Shown in pieces: positions 35,612-47,222 of a stretch of 64,000 bases of DNA. The DNA is taken from the NCBI RefSeq assembly GCF_003634575.1, contig NZ_RBLJ01000003.1:310001-374000 (forward strand). The letters run 5' to 3'. Under the pieces are notes generated by a model. That model had not been told where the DNA came from and did no database searches. It saw nothing but the letters and a program-made list of their open reading frames with translations. Origin of the DNA: Photorhabdus asymbiotica (GTDB lineage: Bacteria; Pseudomonadota; Gammaproteobacteria; Enterobacterales; Enterobacteriaceae). The position numbers and the translations under genes were made by a program. Within the stretch, counting starts at the first letter, position 1, and every line of letters begins with the position of its first letter.

Positions 35612-36277
35612 TTATTTCTTCATATTACAAGATTTCGATTTATCGAAATGGATTTTACCCGTCTGAATTAAGGCTGGATCAAATTGTCCATCTTCCATTG
35701 AAGGTCGAACGCTGTAATAACCTTCAACTTCAACATAAACTGGCGTTCCTCCTTCTACGCCAACTTGATGATAGCCTCGCTCCAAATCCAAACTTTCCGT
35801 TACGGCATACTGCTTACCTGTATTACAATCAGTAAATGAAGCAGCATCAGCCATGTAACTGTATTCGCCAATCAGTTTCTTCGGTTTTACCCGTTTCAGC
35901 TCATAGTTGAATTGTGATTCAATTGGATTACCTTCAATATCCAACATCACCAAGTTTCCACCTTTCGACAGATAGTAATATTTTTGATTATCTGATTTTG
36001 TCAGGCGAATTTTTTCTCCATTTTTCACCCATTGACCGGATTCAAAGAATGATTGATCACCATCACGGGTACCAAGGTAAGTTTGTTCCAGAATATAACT
36101 ACCATCACCATCCAATAACAGAGTGGTATCAATACCAGAACAATCAGCACAAGGAAGAACCCCCTGAAAAGTTTGATCTACTGGCTGTGAACTTGTTTGT
36201 TGTGGCAAGTTACCTTTACATCCTATCAAAGTACATACGCTCACAGCAGCTAACGTTGCCAAAAGTTTTTTATTCAC
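35612..36277 (-). CDS. nlpE: Envelope stress lipoprotein NlpE (CutF)
   Basis: NlpE is an outer-membrane lipoprotein that activates the Cpx system on surface contact or lipoprotein-sorting faults. The start is GTG 36277 with GGAG six bases before it, giving 221 residues and the signal peptide MNKKLLATLAAV...LIGC with C20. The N-terminal domain has the CxxC pair C43/C46 (PCADC). The C-terminal domain keeps two further cysteines (FTDCNTG, SKSCNMKK) matching the redox-sensing disulfide of E. coli. A longer frame from a TTG at 36289 is unlikely. Confidence 0.94.
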   Translation of the reverse strand: MNKKLLATLAAVSVCTLIGCKGNLPQQTSSQPVDQTFQGVLPCADCSGIDTTLLLDGDGSYILEQTYLGTRDGDQSFFESGQWVKNGEKIRLTKSDNQKYYYLSKGGNLVMLDIEGNPIESQFNYELKRVKPKKLIGEYSYMADAASFTDCNTGKQYAVTESLDLERGYHQVGVEGGTPVYVEVEGYYSVRPSMEDGQFDPALIQTGKIHFDKSKSCNMKK

Positions 36278-36545
36278 ATTTATCTCCAAACAGTATAATG
36301 GGCTTTGTGACTCGCCCTTTTAAAGGCGTTGCCCAATGATAGCGAAATGATCTGATTTTAATACTTTTGTCAGGAACTTACTGTGAAATCAAACTTTTAT
36401 TTACTTACTGTTCAAAGGAAACAGCCAGAGTTATTCATTAATCACGACTGATTTCCTGTGCTATAGTCATTAATAGTGCTTTTGAGTTACAATTTTAACA
36501 ACCACAGGCGGCAATAACCGCCACTAACCATAGTGGTGAGCAAAT

Positions 36546-36812
36546 ATGTCTATAAATACTGAATATCAACCAATTAACTGTGACGACTATGATAACCTTG
36601 AGTTAGCTTGCCAACATCAACTCCACCTACACATAAAGTTGCGAGGGGGTGAACTTATTGAAGGAAAAGCCTGTGATTTGGTTTTAAGGAAAAAAGTTGA
36701 ATACCTGATAATCGAAACAGAAGACAACCCCCGTGAATTACGGTTGGATTATATTGCCAGTTTCAGTAATCCTAAAATTGGTACTGTTATTATTCAACAC
36801 TCCGAATCCTGA
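36546..36812 (+). CDS. rof: Rho-binding antiterminator Rof (YaeO)
   Basis: Rof binds Rho and blocks its loading on RNA. The 88-residue protein starts with the family signature YQPINCDDYDNLELACQH and has an Sm-like beta fold ending in IGTVII. In E. coli small genes yaeP, yaeQ and arfB lie between rof and nlpE; they are missing here, leaving 268 bases between the divergent nlpE and rof starts. Confidence 0.95.
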   Translation: MSINTEYQPINCDDYDNLELACQHQLHLHIKLRGGELIEGKACDLVLRKKVEYLIIETEDNPRELRLDYIASFSNPKIGTVIIQHSES

Positions 36813-36821
36813 ATACAAAAT

Positions 36822-36838
36822 AGCCGCCAAAGGCGGCT
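36822..36838. terminator. Hairpin between convergent rof and tilS
   Basis: AGCCGCC and GGCGGCT pair around AAA. On the minus strand the stem is followed by ATTTTG, so it suits the end of tilS best, though it can serve rof too. Confidence 0.75.
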
Positions 36839-36845
36839 TAACTTG

Positions 36846-38174
36846 TTATTCTAACAGCGTTTTATTCCAATGAATTGTCAATATTTCCTGCCCTTCTACC
36901 ACTTCGCCTTCTTTAGTGACAAAAATACCTAATGCAGCCATCAGTTGTTCATTGTAATAAAGCAATGGAATTCGCTCTCTAAGCCACGGAGCAACCCCAA
37001 ACTCTTGCCACAATTTCTTACTGTGCCGAGAGTGTTGACGGCCTACAATACTCATCATTCCTTGAACACCAAAACGGATAGTCACCCGCTCATTATCAGT
37101 TGGAGCTCTAACTTTAACACCGCAATCAGAAATATTCAGTTTTCCTAAGCTATCCGGTAATAACAAAGTGTTGCAAATATCCCATTCAATAACAATGCCT
37201 CTCAAAGGTTGCAATTGAGGAACCAGCCAAAGTTTTTGCTTGTAACGACGTACATCATGCTGACCAAATTGTAGCCTAGGCTCAGCATCAGTGCGGGCAA
37301 GAGCCACCTCATACCAAAGCCTACAAAGCTGCTCTCGCGAAGGCATTTTCATACCATGAAAACCAAACCAGCGACGCAGCAAAGCATTTCGTTTAACTTC
37401 TGAATACCCATCTAAAGGCGAAATAGCCAGAGCACCATCCTGAGCTATCAATTTTTTCAGCGATTCATTCAATAACTCATCAAGAAGTTGCTCTTGCTCA
37501 CCACATAAGTTTGCACTACGTGCGACAGACTGTGGAAAATACGGCCAGCGTTGATTCAGTAACGGCATAATATGTAAACGCAGAAAATTTCGATCATAGC
37601 GATCATCTTGATTACTGTCGTCTTCAATCCAATTTAGACAGTGTTCATTGGCATATATTTCTAGTTCATTCCGGCTATAACCAAGTAACGGGCGCAGCAA
37701 TAATGTATCGGCAAATACCGCGATTGGAGGCATAGAAGCAAGACCAGCCGGGCCACTACCACGCTTTAATGCCAATAAAAAAGTTTCTGCCTGATCATCA
37801 AGATGCTGAGCTGTTACCAGAATTTCATCTTTTTGTAATTCACGCTTAAATACCTGATATCGGGCGTCACGAGCAGCAGCTTCAATACCTTTTTGGCGCG
37901 CATCTATCGTTACTTTTTCAAAAAAGAATTCAACTTGCCAATCATCACAAATCTGTTGGCAATGTTTAACCCATTGATCTGCTTTTATGTTTAAACCGTG
38001 GTGAATATGAATTGCTCTTAATTGAACATTCTGATTGTATTGATTGCGCCAATTAACCAGCAAATAAAGCAAAACTGAGGAATCTAACCCACCACTGAAC
38101 CCAACCAATATTTTCTTATGTTCACCAAGCTGTTTAGTCAAAGTGACAAATAGCCGCTCATCAATGTTTGTCAT
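36846..38174 (-). CDS. tilS: tRNA(Ile)-lysidine synthase
   Basis: TilS attaches lysine to C34 of the tRNA-Ile with anticodon CAT so that it reads AUA. The PP-loop SGGLDSS is at 27-33, followed by HIHHGL, TAQHLDDQAETFLLALKRGSGPAGL and the NFLRLHIMPLL linker. Length is 442 residues (E. coli 432). No clear ribosome site precedes the ATG, but it overlaps as TAATG the stop of a small frame upstream, so translation may be coupled to it. Confidence 0.96.
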   Translation of the reverse strand: MTNIDERLFVTLTKQLGEHKKILVGFSGGLDSSVLLYLLVNWRNQYNQNVQLRAIHIHHGLNIKADQWVKHCQQICDDWQVEFFFEKVTIDARQKGIEAAARDARYQVFKRELQKDEILVTAQHLDDQAETFLLALKRGSGPAGLASMPPIAVFADTLLLRPLLGYSRNELEIYANEHCLNWIEDDSNQDDRYDRNFLRLHIMPLLNQRWPYFPQSVARSANLCGEQEQLLDELLNESLKKLIAQDGALAISPLDGYSEVKRNALLRRWFGFHGMKMPSREQLCRLWYEVALARTDAEPRLQFGQHDVRRYKQKLWLVPQLQPLRGIVIEWDICNTLLLPDSLGKLNISDCGVKVRAPTDNERVTIRFGVQGMMSIVGRQHSRHSKKLWQEFGVAPWLRERIPLLYYNEQLMAALGIFVTKEGEVVEGQEILTIHWNKTLLE

Positions 38175-38353
38175 TACAAATTCAAGAGTTCCTTAGCTTG
38201 CAACAATATGAATTGATTACCATCAACTTTATTAAGCTTAAAACTACTGCTAGTCAGATAACATTTCCCGCTATTTTCATTAAGAATATAAAATGGCAAA
38301 AAAGCAAATACAACAAGGGATGAAGGTGATTGAAATTCATTGATTCCAGCCAC
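38174..38353 (-). CDS. Possible small protein upstream of tilS
   Basis: A frame of about 59 residues begins at GTG 38353, six bases after AGGGG, or at ATG 38359, and stops in TAATG shared with the tilS start. It has a short hydrophobic stretch (LVVFAFLPFYIL) and then a polar tail with a single cysteine. I recognise no family. In E. coli ldcC and yaeR occupy this accA-tilS interval; this frame is not a fragment of either by eye. It may be a leader-type gene that couples translation to tilS, or chance. Confidence 0.4.
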   Translation of the reverse strand: MAGINEFQSPSSLVVFAFLPFYILNENSGKCYLTSSSFKLNKVDGNQFILLQAKELLNL

Positions 38354-38386
38354 TTCCATCCCCTATTCAAATGGTTAATTCAGATA

Positions 38387-39346
38387 TCAACAATAACCAT
38401 ATTGCATCAGGCGCTGATATCGGCGGTTAATCAATTCTTCAGATGCCAAATGATCAAGATCGGCCAGATCAATCAACAACTGAGCCTTCAATGATGCTGA
38501 TATTGCTTCGTAATCACGATGAGCACCACCTAATGGTTCCGAGATCACGGTATCGATCAATTCCAACTCTTTCAAACGAGGTGCGGTGATCCCCATCGCT
38601 TCCGCCGCTAAAGGTGCTTTCTCCGCACTTTTCCACAAAATTGAGGCGCAACCTTCCGGGGAGATAACAGAATAAGTGCTGTATTGCAGCATATTCACTT
38701 TATCACCGACACCAATCGCCAAAGCACCACCAGAGCCACCTTCACCGATTACAGTACAAATAACAGGCACAGACAAACGAGACATCTCACGAAGGTTGCG
38801 GGCAATAGCCTCAGACTGACCACGTTCTTCTGCACCAACACCAGGATATGCTCCTGGAGTATCAATGAAAGTGATAATTGGCAGTTTAAAACGATCTGCC
38901 ATCTCCATCAAACGTAAAGCCTTGCGGTAGCCTTCTGGCGCTGGCATACCGAAATTACGGCGAATTTTTTCTTTAGTTTCACGGCCTTTTTGATGACCAA
39001 TAATCATCACCGGACGCCCATCAATACGAGCCAAACCACCAACAATCGCTTTATCATCAGCATAAGCGCGATCACCCGCCAACTCTTCAAAATCAGTAAA
39101 AATATGCTGAATATAGTCCAACGTATAAGGACGACGTGGGTGACGTGCTAGCTGAGCAACCTGCCAAGCCCCTAAATCTGAAAAGATTTTGCGAGTCAAT
39201 TCCAAACTCTTTTCCCGCAAGCGTTGTACTTCTTCATCCAGATTTATATCTAATTTTTCATCTTGACGGCTAACTGCGGTTAGCGAATCAATTTTCGCTT
39301 CCAGCTCGGCAATCGGCTGTTCAAATTCAAGAAAATTCAGACTCAT
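38387..39346 (-). CDS. accA: Acetyl-CoA carboxylase carboxyltransferase subunit alpha
   Basis: AccA with AccD transfers the carboxyl group from biotin to acetyl-CoA, giving malonyl-CoA for fatty acid synthesis. The 319-residue protein matches E. coli along its length: [14 protein letters not shown] at the start, the [19 protein letters not shown] segment, [15 protein letters not shown] and the crotonase-like oxyanion region [16 protein letters not shown]. It lies 12 bases after dnaE. Confidence 0.98.
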   Translation of the reverse strand: MSLNFLEFEQPIAELEAKIDSLTAVSRQDEKLDINLDEEVQRLREKSLELTRKIFSDLGAWQVAQLARHPRRPYTLDYIQHIFTDFEELAGDRAYADDKAIVGGLARIDGRPVMIIGHQKGRETKEKIRRNFGMPAPEGYRKALRLMEMADRFKLPIITFIDTPGAYPGVGAEERGQSEAIARNLREMSRLSVPVICTVIGEGGSGGALAIGVGDKVNMLQYSTYSVISPEGCASILWKSAEKAPLAAEAMGITAPRLKELELIDTVISEPLGGAHRDYEAISASLKAQLLIDLADLDHLASEELINRRYQRLMQYGYC

Positions 39347-39358
39347 AACATTCCTATT

Positions 39359-42300
39359 TTAGTCAAATTCTAATTCTACCTGCTCATTACCCAGCAGAGT
39401 TCGCAGATCTGTCAGAAGGTTATCCGTTGGCGTTACCCTCCACGTCGCGCCGAATCTTAAACGGGCGCGGGCGTCTTCCCTCTGGTAATAAAGATGAACC
39501 GGTATCGTACCCGAACGATACGGTTCCAATGTGCCACGAAGACGGTTTAACAATTGATCATCAATTTGCCTGTCCAACAGCGAGATAGCAAGACCACGTG
39601 CATATTTTTCACGCGCTTCGCTAATATCCATTAATTCACGAGCTGTCATTTTAAGACCACCATTAAAGTCATCAAAGCTGACCTGCCCCGTAGCTATCAA
39701 TATTCGATCTTGTTCCAGCAAATGCCGGTGTCTTTCCAAGGCATCGGAAAATAACATAACTTCCAAGCGACCTGAGCGGTCATCCAGTGTACAAAGACCT
39801 ATCCGGTTACCTCGTTTGGTCATAATCACTTTGGATGCCAGCACCAAACCTACCACAGTTGTTACTTGACCACGTGGTGTCGGATTCACATCCTTTAACC
39901 GCAGCCCATTAGTATAGCGCTCAATTTCTTTTAAATAACGGGTGATCGGGTGCCCAGTTAAATAGAGTCCCAGCGTTTCTCGTTCACCGTCAAGAACTAC
40001 CTGTTCTGGCCATTGGGAAACATTGGCATAAGAGCGCTCAACTTCTTCCGGCGCTTCTGCCAACACACCAAACATATCAGTCTGACCAATAGCCTCTGCT
40101 TTGGCATGTTGATCTGCCGCCTTCAAGGCATCTTCCAAAGAAGACATCAAAGCTGCGCGGTGTGGCCCCAGACGGTCAAATGCCCCTGACATGATCAGTT
40201 TTTCCATCACCCGGCGATTTAATTTCTTGGTATCAACACGGGCACATAAATCAAACAGTTCTCTAAAATAACCGTCTTTCTTTCTGGCTTCGATGATCGC
40301 TTCAATCGGGCCTTCACCTACTCCTTTAATCGCACCGATGCCATATACGATCTCTCCATCATCATTAACATGGAAATGATATAAACCGCTGTTAATATCA
40401 GGTGGTAAGATTTTCAGCCCCATGCGCCAGCATTCATCAATCAATCCAACGACTTTTTCTGTATTATCCATATCAGCAGTCATTACCGCAGCCATGAATT
40501 CAGCAGGATAATGTGCTTTCAGCCATAAAGTTTGATAAGAAACCAGCGCATACGCAGCAGAATGAGATTTATTAAATCCATAACCGGCAAATTTCTCTAC
40601 CAAGTCAAAGATTTTCATCGCCAATTCGCCATCAATGCCGAGTTTTTTGGCACCTTCCTCAAATACAGAACGCTGCTTAGCCATTTCCTCCGGCTTTTTC
40701 TTGCCCATTGCCCGACGAAGCATATCTGCACCACCGAGAGTATATCCCGCCAGTACCTGAGCAATCTGCATCACTTGTTCCTGATAAAGGATTATGCCGT
40801 AAGTTGGCTCCAACACAGGCTGTAAAGATTCGTGCTGCCACTGTATATCTGGGTATGAAATCTCTTCCCGACCATGTTTACGATCAATGAAGTTATCAAC
40901 CATGCCTGATTGCAAAGGGCCTGGACGAAACAATGCCACAAGCGCAATCATATCTTCGAAGCAGTCGGGCCGCAGACGTTTGATAAGATCCTTCATACCA
41001 CGGGATTCAAGCTGGAATACCGCTGTCGTTTCAGCCCGTTGCAGCATATCAAAACTTTTGTTGTCATTTAGTGGAATCGCTGCGATATCAATCGGCTCCA
41101 AACCTTTTTTCGCTCTGCGTGCGTTGATCATCTCTAACGCCCAGTTGATGATAGTCAGCGTCCTCAATCCGAGGAAGTCGAATTTCACTAACCCAGCATA
41201 TTCCACATCATTTTTATCAAACTGAGTCACCGGGTTCAAACCTTCCGGATCACAGTAGAGAGGCGCGAAATCAGTGATCTTAGTTGGTGCGATAACGACC
41301 CCACCCGCGTGTTTCCCGGCGTTACGGGTGACACCCTCCAATTTACGCGCCATATCTATCAGCGCCTTAACTTCTTCATCCGCTTCATAGATTTCAGGAA
41401 GTTGTGGCTCTGCAACAAATGCTTTTTCCAGGGTCATTCCCGGATCAAGCGGTATTAATTTAGAAATTCTGTCAACAAATCCGTATGGATGCCCCAGCAC
41501 ACGACCAACATCCCGGATTACGGCTTTCGCGGCCATCGTACCAAAAGTGATAATCTGAGATACGGCATCACGGCCATATATATCAGCCACATGATCAATC
41601 ACCAGATCGCGCTTTTCCATGCAGAAATCGACGTCAAAATCAGGCATAGAAACACGTTCAGGGTTAAGGAACCGTTCAAACAGCAGGTCAAACTCCAAAG
41701 GATCGAGATCGGTTATTTTCAGGGCATAAGCCACTAAAGAACCCGCACCGGAACCACGACCGGGCCCCACAGGAACACCGTTGTCTTTCGACCACTGAAT
41801 AAATTCCATCACGATCAAGAAGTAGCCTGGGAATCCCATCTGGTTGATAACCCGAAGCTCAACATCAAGTCGCTCATCATATTCAGGGCGTTTTTCTGCT
41901 CGTACTTCAGGATCTGGATAGAGAAATGTCAAGCGCTCTTCTAATCCTTGCTTAGATTTCTCAATCAGATAATTTTCAGTACTCATTTCCCCTGTCGGGA
42001 ATTGTGGCAGGAAATATTCACCAAGACGGATAGTGACATTACAACGCTTGGCAATTTCTACACTGTTTTCCAGCGCCTCAGGAATATCAGAGAATAACTC
42101 ACACATTTCCTGTTCACTACGCAAGTATTGCTGAGGACTGTAATTTTTTGGACGTTTGGGATCAGCCAATGTATAGCCATCATGAATCGCTACACGAATT
42201 TCATGCGCATCGAAATCTTCTTTGTCGATAAAGCAAACATCATTAGTCGCAACAACAGGCAGATTCTTTTCTGTTGCCAATGCAACCGCTGCATGAAGAT

Positions 42301-42841
42301 AATTTTCGTCATCTACACGACCAGTACGAATTAGTTCCAGATAATAGCAGTCGGGGAAATGTTCCTGATAAAACTCAAGGCATTGGTCTACCATGGCCCG
42401 ATTACCGCGCAACAGGAATTTGCCCACATCCCCCATGCGACCACCAGAGAGCAGGATAAGCCCTTCTTTGCGGCTTACCAGCCATTTCTGTTTAATTGTT
42501 GGACCGGCAGCACCATACCCCTGCTGATAAGCCTCTGATATCAGTAAAGTCAAGTTATGATAGCCAGTATTATTACGGGCAAGAATGGTCAAATTAGCAT
42601 ACTCATCCCCGAGCAGCTCACTTTCCATATAAAAATCAGCACCAATAATCGGTTTTACCCCAGCCCCATGAGCACTACCATAAAATCTCACCAACCCACA
42701 TAGGTTAGTAAAATCAGTGATCGCAAAAGCCGGCATACCTAACTGAGCCACTTTTTTAACTAAAGGGCTAGTTTTGGCTAAGCCATCAATCATTGAATAG
42801 TCGCTATGAACACGTAAGTGTACAAAACGGGGATCAGCCAT
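39359..42841 (-). CDS. dnaE: DNA polymerase III alpha subunit
   Basis: DnaE is the replicative polymerase subunit. The N-terminal PHP domain (about 1-280) is followed by the palm with catalytic aspartates in [13 protein letters not shown] near residue 400 and a third further on, then the beta-clamp binding region and a C-terminal OB fold ([22 protein letters not shown]). Length is 1160 residues, as in E. coli. An ERIC element separates it from rnhB upstream, whereas in E. coli the two lie closer together. Confidence 0.98.
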   Translation of the reverse strand: MADPRFVHLRVHSDYSMIDGLAKTSPLVKKVAQLGMPAFAITDFTNLCGLVRFYGSAHGAGVKPIIGADFYMESELLGDEYANLTILARNNTGYHNLTLLISEAYQQGYGAAGPTIKQKWLVSRKEGLILLSGGRMGDVGKFLLRGNRAMVDQCLEFYQEHFPDCYYLELIRTGRVDDENYLHAAVALATEKNLPVVATNDVCFIDKEDFDAHEIRVAIHDGYTLADPKRPKNYSPQQYLRSEQEMCELFSDIPEALENSVEIAKRCNVTIRLGEYFLPQFPTGEMSTENYLIEKSKQGLEERLTFLYPDPEVRAEKRPEYDERLDVELRVINQMGFPGYFLIVMEFIQWSKDNGVPVGPGRGSGAGSLVAYALKITDLDPLEFDLLFERFLNPERVSMPDFDVDFCMEKRDLVIDHVADIYGRDAVSQIITFGTMAAKAVIRDVGRVLGHPYGFVDRISKLIPLDPGMTLEKAFVAEPQLPEIYEADEEVKALIDMARKLEGVTRNAGKHAGGVVIAPTKITDFAPLYCDPEGLNPVTQFDKNDVEYAGLVKFDFLGLRTLTIINWALEMINARRAKKGLEPIDIAAIPLNDNKSFDMLQRAETTAVFQLESRGMKDLIKRLRPDCFEDMIALVALFRPGPLQSGMVDNFIDRKHGREEISYPDIQWQHESLQPVLEPTYGIILYQEQVMQIAQVLAGYTLGGADMLRRAMGKKKPEEMAKQRSVFEEGAKKLGIDGELAMKIFDLVEKFAGYGFNKSHSAAYALVSYQTLWLKAHYPAEFMAAVMTADMDNTEKVVGLIDECWRMGLKILPPDINSGLYHFHVNDDGEIVYGIGAIKGVGEGPIEAIIEARKKDGYFRELFDLCARVDTKKLNRRVMEKLIMSGAFDRLGPHRAALMSSLEDALKAADQHAKAEAIGQTDMFGVLAEAPEEVERSYANVSQWPEQVVLDGERETLGLYLTGHPITRYLKEIERYTNGLRLKDVNPTPRGQVTTVVGLVLASKVIMTKRGNRIGLCTLDDRSGRLEVMLFSDALERHRHLLEQDRILIATGQVSFDDFNGGLKMTARELMDISEAREKYARGLAISLLDRQIDDQLLNRLRGTLEPYRSGTIPVHLYYQREDARARLRFGATWRVTPTDNLLTDLRTLLGNEQVELEFD

Positions 42842-42903
42842 GTGTTTGTCCAGATGATTAATTGATTGTGCTTTATATCTTTAATATCAGTTCGAAGAAT
42901 AAC

Positions 42904-43031
42904 TATACCCTTCATCTTTCAAGTTGCTGCTTTGTTGGCTGCTTTCACTTACCCCAGTCACAGAGTTATCTATGCTCCGGGGATTCGTTCACTTGCCGCC
43001 GCGCTGCGGCTCGAAATCTATTGGGTATATA
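42904..43031 (+). repeat. ERIC-type palindromic repeat, full-length
   Basis: The 128-base copy begins TATACCCTTCATCTTTCAAG and ends CGAAATCTATTGGGTATATA, with the central GTTATCTATGCTCCGGGGATTC. It sits in the rnhB-dnaE gap, so the transcript reading into dnaE would carry it as a long hairpin. Confidence 0.88.
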
Positions 43032-43049
43032 TTCAGTCAACAAACTTAC

Positions 43050-43640
43050 TTAAAGACCAATTGCTCTTTTAACCGGCGCAAAACTTTTACGATGATGTTT
43101 TGTCGCTCCCAGCAGAACCAACTTTTCTAAATGAAGGGCCGTTGGATAGCCTTTATGCTTAGCAAACCCATATTCAGGAAACAACTGATCAAGTTCAACC
43201 ATTTCCCGATCTCTGGTAACTTTTGCCACAATAGAAGCCGCACTAATTTCAGCAACCAATCCATCGCCTTTTATAACCGCCTGTGCCGGCATTGGCAATT
43301 CAGGACAACGGTTACCATCAATCAGCACATATTCAGGAGAAATAGATAAACCAGCCACAGCCCTTTGCATTGCCAGCATGGTTGCATGCAAGATATTCAG
43401 TTGATCAATTTCTTCCGGCTCTGCACGCCCTAAGCTCCAGCATAACGCTTTTTCTGTGATTTCCAGATACAGCTCTTCACGGCGCTTTTCACTAAGTTTT
43501 TTAGAATCGGCTAACCCAGCAATCGGGCGAGATGGATCTAAAATAACAGCCGCAGTCACAACCGCACCGACTAATGGGCCTCTGCCAACTTCATCAACTC
43601 CAGCAATCAGATTCGCCGAAGGGTATATAAATTCCATCAT
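43050..43640 (-). CDS. rnhB: Ribonuclease HII
   Basis: RNase HII cuts RNA in RNA-DNA hybrids and starts removal of misincorporated ribonucleotides. The active-site acids are in [12 protein letters not shown] (D16, E17) and in VLIDGNRCP, with [12 protein letters not shown] following. Length is 196 residues (E. coli 198). Two ATG codons stand in tandem at the start and the first overlaps the lpxB stop (ATGA). Confidence 0.98.
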   Translation of the reverse strand: MMEFIYPSANLIAGVDEVGRGPLVGAVVTAAVILDPSRPIAGLADSKKLSEKRREELYLEITEKALCWSLGRAEPEEIDQLNILHATMLAMQRAVAGLSISPEYVLIDGNRCPELPMPAQAVIKGDGLVAEISAASIVAKVTRDREMVELDQLFPEYGFAKHKGYPTALHLEKLVLLGATKHHRKSFAPVKRAIGL

Positions 43641-44821
43641 TTTCCTGCTAGTTCCAGTACAGCCTGTGCAGCTTGTTCATCAGCATTACAACGAATACTT
43701 TCGTGCAGATGTAAAAACGTCTGTTTCAGTGCTTCAACCTTTTCACTACCTTGTAGTAACGGCAGCAATTCATCTGCAAGTTTCTGTGGCTGACATTTTT
43801 CCTGCAATAATTCTTTAACCAGCTCCTTACCAGATAACAAGTTAGGTAATGAAACATAAGGTGTTTTTACAAGGTGTTTTGCCAACCAGAAAGTAAACGG
43901 CTTCATCCGGTAACCTACTACCATTGGGCATTTTGCCAGCATACATTCCAGAGCAGCAGTTCCAGATGCCAAAAGTGTGGCATTACTTGCGATCATGATT
44001 TCTCGCGCCTTGCCATCCACCAGATGAATATTCAGATCCGGCGCAATTTCCTGTTTAATTCTCTCAAATTGTTCACGCCGTTTAGTATTCACCAGGGGCA
44101 CAAGCACATACAAACCTGGAATTTTTTGCCGTAATAACTGAGCAGTTTTAAGAAAATCAGCACTTAGCATCTCAACTTCAGAATGGCGGCTTCCCGGCAA
44201 CAAAGCCAGACAAATAGACTCTTGTGGGATTCCTAATAGCTCACGCGCAGCCACTCTATCTGGTTTTAATGGCATAGTATCTGCCATTGTATGTCCAATA
44301 AATCGGCAATGAACATTAAACTTATCGTAAAACGCTTTTTCAAAAGGCAAGAAGGCCAAAACCATATCTGTGGCTTTACCAATTTTGAAAACACGTTTCT
44401 GACGCCAAGCCCATACTGATGGGCTGACATAATGAATGGTACGAATGCCCTGCCGTTTTAACCGACCTTCCAAAGTGATATTAAAATCCGGCGCATCAAT
44501 ACCGACAAACACGTCCGGTTTCAGCTCCGTGAAACGGGTTGTCAGGTCCTTACGTATCTTCAGCAAACGAGGCAAACGCTCAAGAACTTCGACAACCCCC
44601 ATTACAGCTAGTTCTTCCATCTCATACCAAGCTTCACAACCTTCAGCTTGCATAAGAGGACCTGCAACACCAACAAAACGCGCATTAGGCACTTTGGCTT
44701 TTAATGCACGGATTAAACCTGCTCCAAGGATATCACCGGAGGTCTCTCCGGCGATTAATCCAATAGTTAGCGGGCGTAGACTATCAATAGAAGAAATGGT
44801 AGCCAAAGGAGTATCCTTCAT
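43637..44821 (-). CDS. lpxB: Lipid-A-disaccharide synthase
   Basis: LpxB joins UDP-2,3-diacylglucosamine and lipid X into the lipid A disaccharide at the inner membrane. Motifs are [38 protein letters not shown] and [11 protein letters not shown]. Length is 394 residues (E. coli 382); the extra residues are at the N terminus ([14 protein letters not shown]) and a later start cannot be excluded. It follows lpxA by 4 bases. Confidence 0.97.
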   Translation of the reverse strand: MKDTPLATISSIDSLRPLTIGLIAGETSGDILGAGLIRALKAKVPNARFVGVAGPLMQAEGCEAWYEMEELAVMGVVEVLERLPRLLKIRKDLTTRFTELKPDVFVGIDAPDFNITLEGRLKRQGIRTIHYVSPSVWAWRQKRVFKIGKATDMVLAFLPFEKAFYDKFNVHCRFIGHTMADTMPLKPDRVAARELLGIPQESICLALLPGSRHSEVEMLSADFLKTAQLLRQKIPGLYVLVPLVNTKRREQFERIKQEIAPDLNIHLVDGKAREIMIASNATLLASGTAALECMLAKCPMVVGYRMKPFTFWLAKHLVKTPYVSLPNLLSGKELVKELLQEKCQPQKLADELLPLLQGSEKVEALKQTFLHLHESIRCNADEQAAQAVLELAGK

Positions 44822-44825
44822 CTAC

Positions 44826-45614
44826 TTAACGGATAATGCCACGGGTAGAACTTGCCAGAAAATCGCTGAAGATTTTTACATACTGATTATCTTCAGCCAG
44901 CTCAGCAATTTCTTGTTGTGCTTCTTCTAAAGTTTTTCCGCTACGATACAACAACTTATATGCATTTCTGATTGCATGTAGTGATTCTTTATCAAAACCA
45001 CGACGCTTCAGACCTTCGACATTAATACCAAAAGGTGTTGCATGGTTACCCTGAGCGATAACATATGGTGGAACATCCTGCACCACACCAGAACAACCAC
45101 CCACCATGGCATGAGAACCAATCTGACAGAACTGATGAATCGCACTCATACCACCGATGATGACATAGTCTCCCAGAATAACATGCCCACCCAAAGTACC
45201 ATTATTAGCAATGACACAGCGATCACCAACAATGCAGTCATGAGCAATATGGGCATTAATCATCAGCAAATTATCATTGCCGATTTTCGTTATCCCCCCT
45301 CCCTGAACTGTTCCACGATGAATGGTCACATTTTCACGGATACGATTACGATCACCAATTTCAACCCTAGTTGGCTCACCACGATATTTCAGGTCCTGAT
45401 TCATTTCCCCAACAGAGGCAAACTGAAAGATCTGGTTATCACGGCCAATTTTGGTTATTCCATTGACAACAACATGAGATTTCAGCTCTGTACCTTCGCC
45501 AATCTCAACCTGAGAACCAATGCAACAAAATGGGCCAATACGAACATTGGCACCAATAATCGCACCATCTTCCACAATAGCACTGGGATGTATATAAGCG
45601 GTTTCATCAATCAT
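44826..45614 (-). CDS. lpxA: UDP-N-acetylglucosamine acyltransferase
   Basis: LpxA adds the first 3-hydroxyacyl chain from ACP to UDP-GlcNAc, opening lipid A synthesis. The left-handed beta-helix is visible as hexapeptide repeats ([20 protein letters not shown]), with the catalytic histidine region [12 protein letters not shown] and a C-terminal helical part starting [12 protein letters not shown]. Length is 262 residues as in E. coli. Three bases separate it from fabZ. Confidence 0.98.
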   Translation of the reverse strand: MIDETAYIHPSAIVEDGAIIGANVRIGPFCCIGSQVEIGEGTELKSHVVVNGITKIGRDNQIFQFASVGEMNQDLKYRGEPTRVEIGDRNRIRENVTIHRGTVQGGGITKIGNDNLLMINAHIAHDCIVGDRCVIANNGTLGGHVILGDYVIIGGMSAIHQFCQIGSHAMVGGCSGVVQDVPPYVIAQGNHATPFGINVEGLKRRGFDKESLHAIRNAYKLLYRSGKTLEEAQQEIAELAEDNQYVKIFSDFLASSTRGIIR

Positions 45615-45617
45615 AGA

Positions 45618-46070
45618 CTAAGCCTCACGACGGCGAGCACACATCATTTCTGCTTCGCACACCACTTCTCCATCGACTTTTGCTACGCCTCTACAGCGAG
45701 CAACCCCGCGACGTTCTTTAAGAAACTCTACTTCTAACACCATTTGATCCCCTGGCACTACTGGGCGTTTAAAGCGAGCACCATCAATAGCAGCAAAGTA
45801 ATAAAGTTCATCTGACTTTAGTTTACCCACACTCTTAAATGCCAGAATTCCAGTAGCCTGCGCCATAGCTTCAAGGATCAAAACACCTGGGAAAATAGGT
45901 TTGCCCGGGAAATGTCCCTGAAAGAAGGGTTCATTAAAAGATACGTTTTTGACTGCACGTAAGAATTTACCTTCCTCAAAATCAAGAACGCGATCCACCA
46001 ATAAAAACGGATAACGATGTGGAAGCAAATCCAAAATTTCTTCAATGTGCAGAGTATGATTTTCACTCAT
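45618..46070 (-). CDS. fabZ: 3-hydroxyacyl-ACP dehydratase FabZ
   Basis: FabZ dehydrates 3-hydroxyacyl-ACP in fatty acid elongation and competes with LpxA and LpxD for the same substrate. The hot-dog fold motif [19 protein letters not shown] holds the catalytic His and Glu. Length is 150 residues (E. coli 151). It lies between lpxA and lpxD, with 120 bases to lpxD. Confidence 0.98.
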   Translation of the reverse strand: MSENHTLHIEEILDLLPHRYPFLLVDRVLDFEEGKFLRAVKNVSFNEPFFQGHFPGKPIFPGVLILEAMAQATGILAFKSVGKLKSDELYYFAAIDGARFKRPVVPGDQMVLEVEFLKERRGVARCRGVAKVDGEVVCEAEMMCARRREA

Positions 46071-46190
46071 CTAAATACTCTTCCTGTCTAAAAAGGACTA
46101 ATGGTATCAACGACACGGCCCGCTTAAACCCCAAATCCAGAGTTCCCAGGCAGGCCGCAAAAATAAAACACAACCAAAAATACAGTGTAA

Positions 46191-47219
46191 TTACTCGTTT
46201 TTGTCTTCCAGCTTACGCTCCACTGACTTAAGACTCTTATTCATTTCATTGATATTCATGACTAAGGCCGCCGTCTTACGCCAAACTTTATTCGGTTGTG
46301 CCGGAATGCCAGAAGAGTATACACCAGGTTCAGTGATTGGACGCATAACCATGCTCATGCCCGTAATTGTCACCTTATCGCAGATTTCCATATGCCCGTT
46401 AATTACACTAGCACCACCAATCATACAATAACGACCAATTTTCAGGCTACCAGCCATGATCACACCGCCAGCAACTGCTGTGTTATCTCCAATAATAACA
46501 TTATGAGCAATTTGACATTGGTTATCGATAATGACGCCATGGCCAATAATGGTATTATCCAGAGCACCCCGATCGATAGTCGTACAGGCTCCAATCTCAA
46601 CCCGGTTGCCAATTATAACTGAACCTAATTGAGGAATTTTGACCCAATTACCACGATCATTTGCATAACCAAAGCCATCAGCGCCAATAACTGCCCCTGA
46701 CTGAATCAAACACTGTTCACCAATTTCAATATCATGATAAACCGAGACATTCGCCCAGAGACGGCTACCCGCGCCGATATGAGTATTTTTACCAATAAAA
46801 CAACCAGCACCAATCACAACATTGTCGCCAAGAACAACACCCGATTCGATAACAGCATTAGCTCCAACAGAAACATTTTTACCTAACGTTACCTGAGGTG
46901 AAATCACTGCCGAAGGATGAATATCTTGTGCAGGAGCTGGTGTTGTATCCATAATCTGAGCCATATAGGCATATGCCAGATAAGGATTGGAAACAACCAA
47001 GGCAGGAACATTACAATAAGAGAGATCAGGTTCACTAAGAACCACAGCAGCAGCCTGACATTCACCTAAGCGCTCGCGGTAACGACTGTCAGACAAAAAA
47101 GTGATTTGCTCGTTATTAGCCGAATGCATTGGTGCAATACCAGTGATGACCACATCGCCATCACCATGTAATTGCGCATTCAACTGCTGAGCTAAATCAG
47201 CTAATCGAATTGAAGACAT
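46191..47219 (-). CDS. lpxD: UDP-3-O-acylglucosamine N-acyltransferase
   Basis: LpxD adds the N-linked 3-hydroxyacyl chain in the third step of lipid A synthesis. It has the N-terminal uridine-binding domain ([19 protein letters not shown]), a long hexapeptide beta-helix, the catalytic histidine in [18 protein letters not shown] and a C-terminal helix. Length is 342 residues (E. coli 341). It lies three bases after skp. Confidence 0.98.
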   Translation of the reverse strand: MSSIRLADLAQQLNAQLHGDGDVVITGIAPMHSANNEQITFLSDSRYRERLGECQAAAVVLSEPDLSYCNVPALVVSNPYLAYAYMAQIMDTTPAPAQDIHPSAVISPQVTLGKNVSVGANAVIESGVVLGDNVVIGAGCFIGKNTHIGAGSRLWANVSVYHDIEIGEQCLIQSGAVIGADGFGYANDRGNWVKIPQLGSVIIGNRVEIGACTTIDRGALDNTIIGHGVIIDNQCQIAHNVIIGDNTAVAGGVIMAGSLKIGRYCMIGGASVINGHMEICDKVTITGMSMVMRPITEPGVYSSGIPAQPNKVWRKTAALVMNINEMNKSLKSVERKLEDKNE

Positions 47220-47222
47220 CTA

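Noticed and set aside
35914-36339. Plus-strand frame of 141 codons over nlpE
   Set aside because: Antisense to a clear lipoprotein gene, with His/Tyr-rich low-information sequence and no ribosome site.
45042-45737. Long plus-strand frame of 231 codons
   Set aside because: It is antisense to lpxA and fabZ; the repetitive Thr/Asn/His-rich product is the mirror of the hexapeptide repeats of LpxA.
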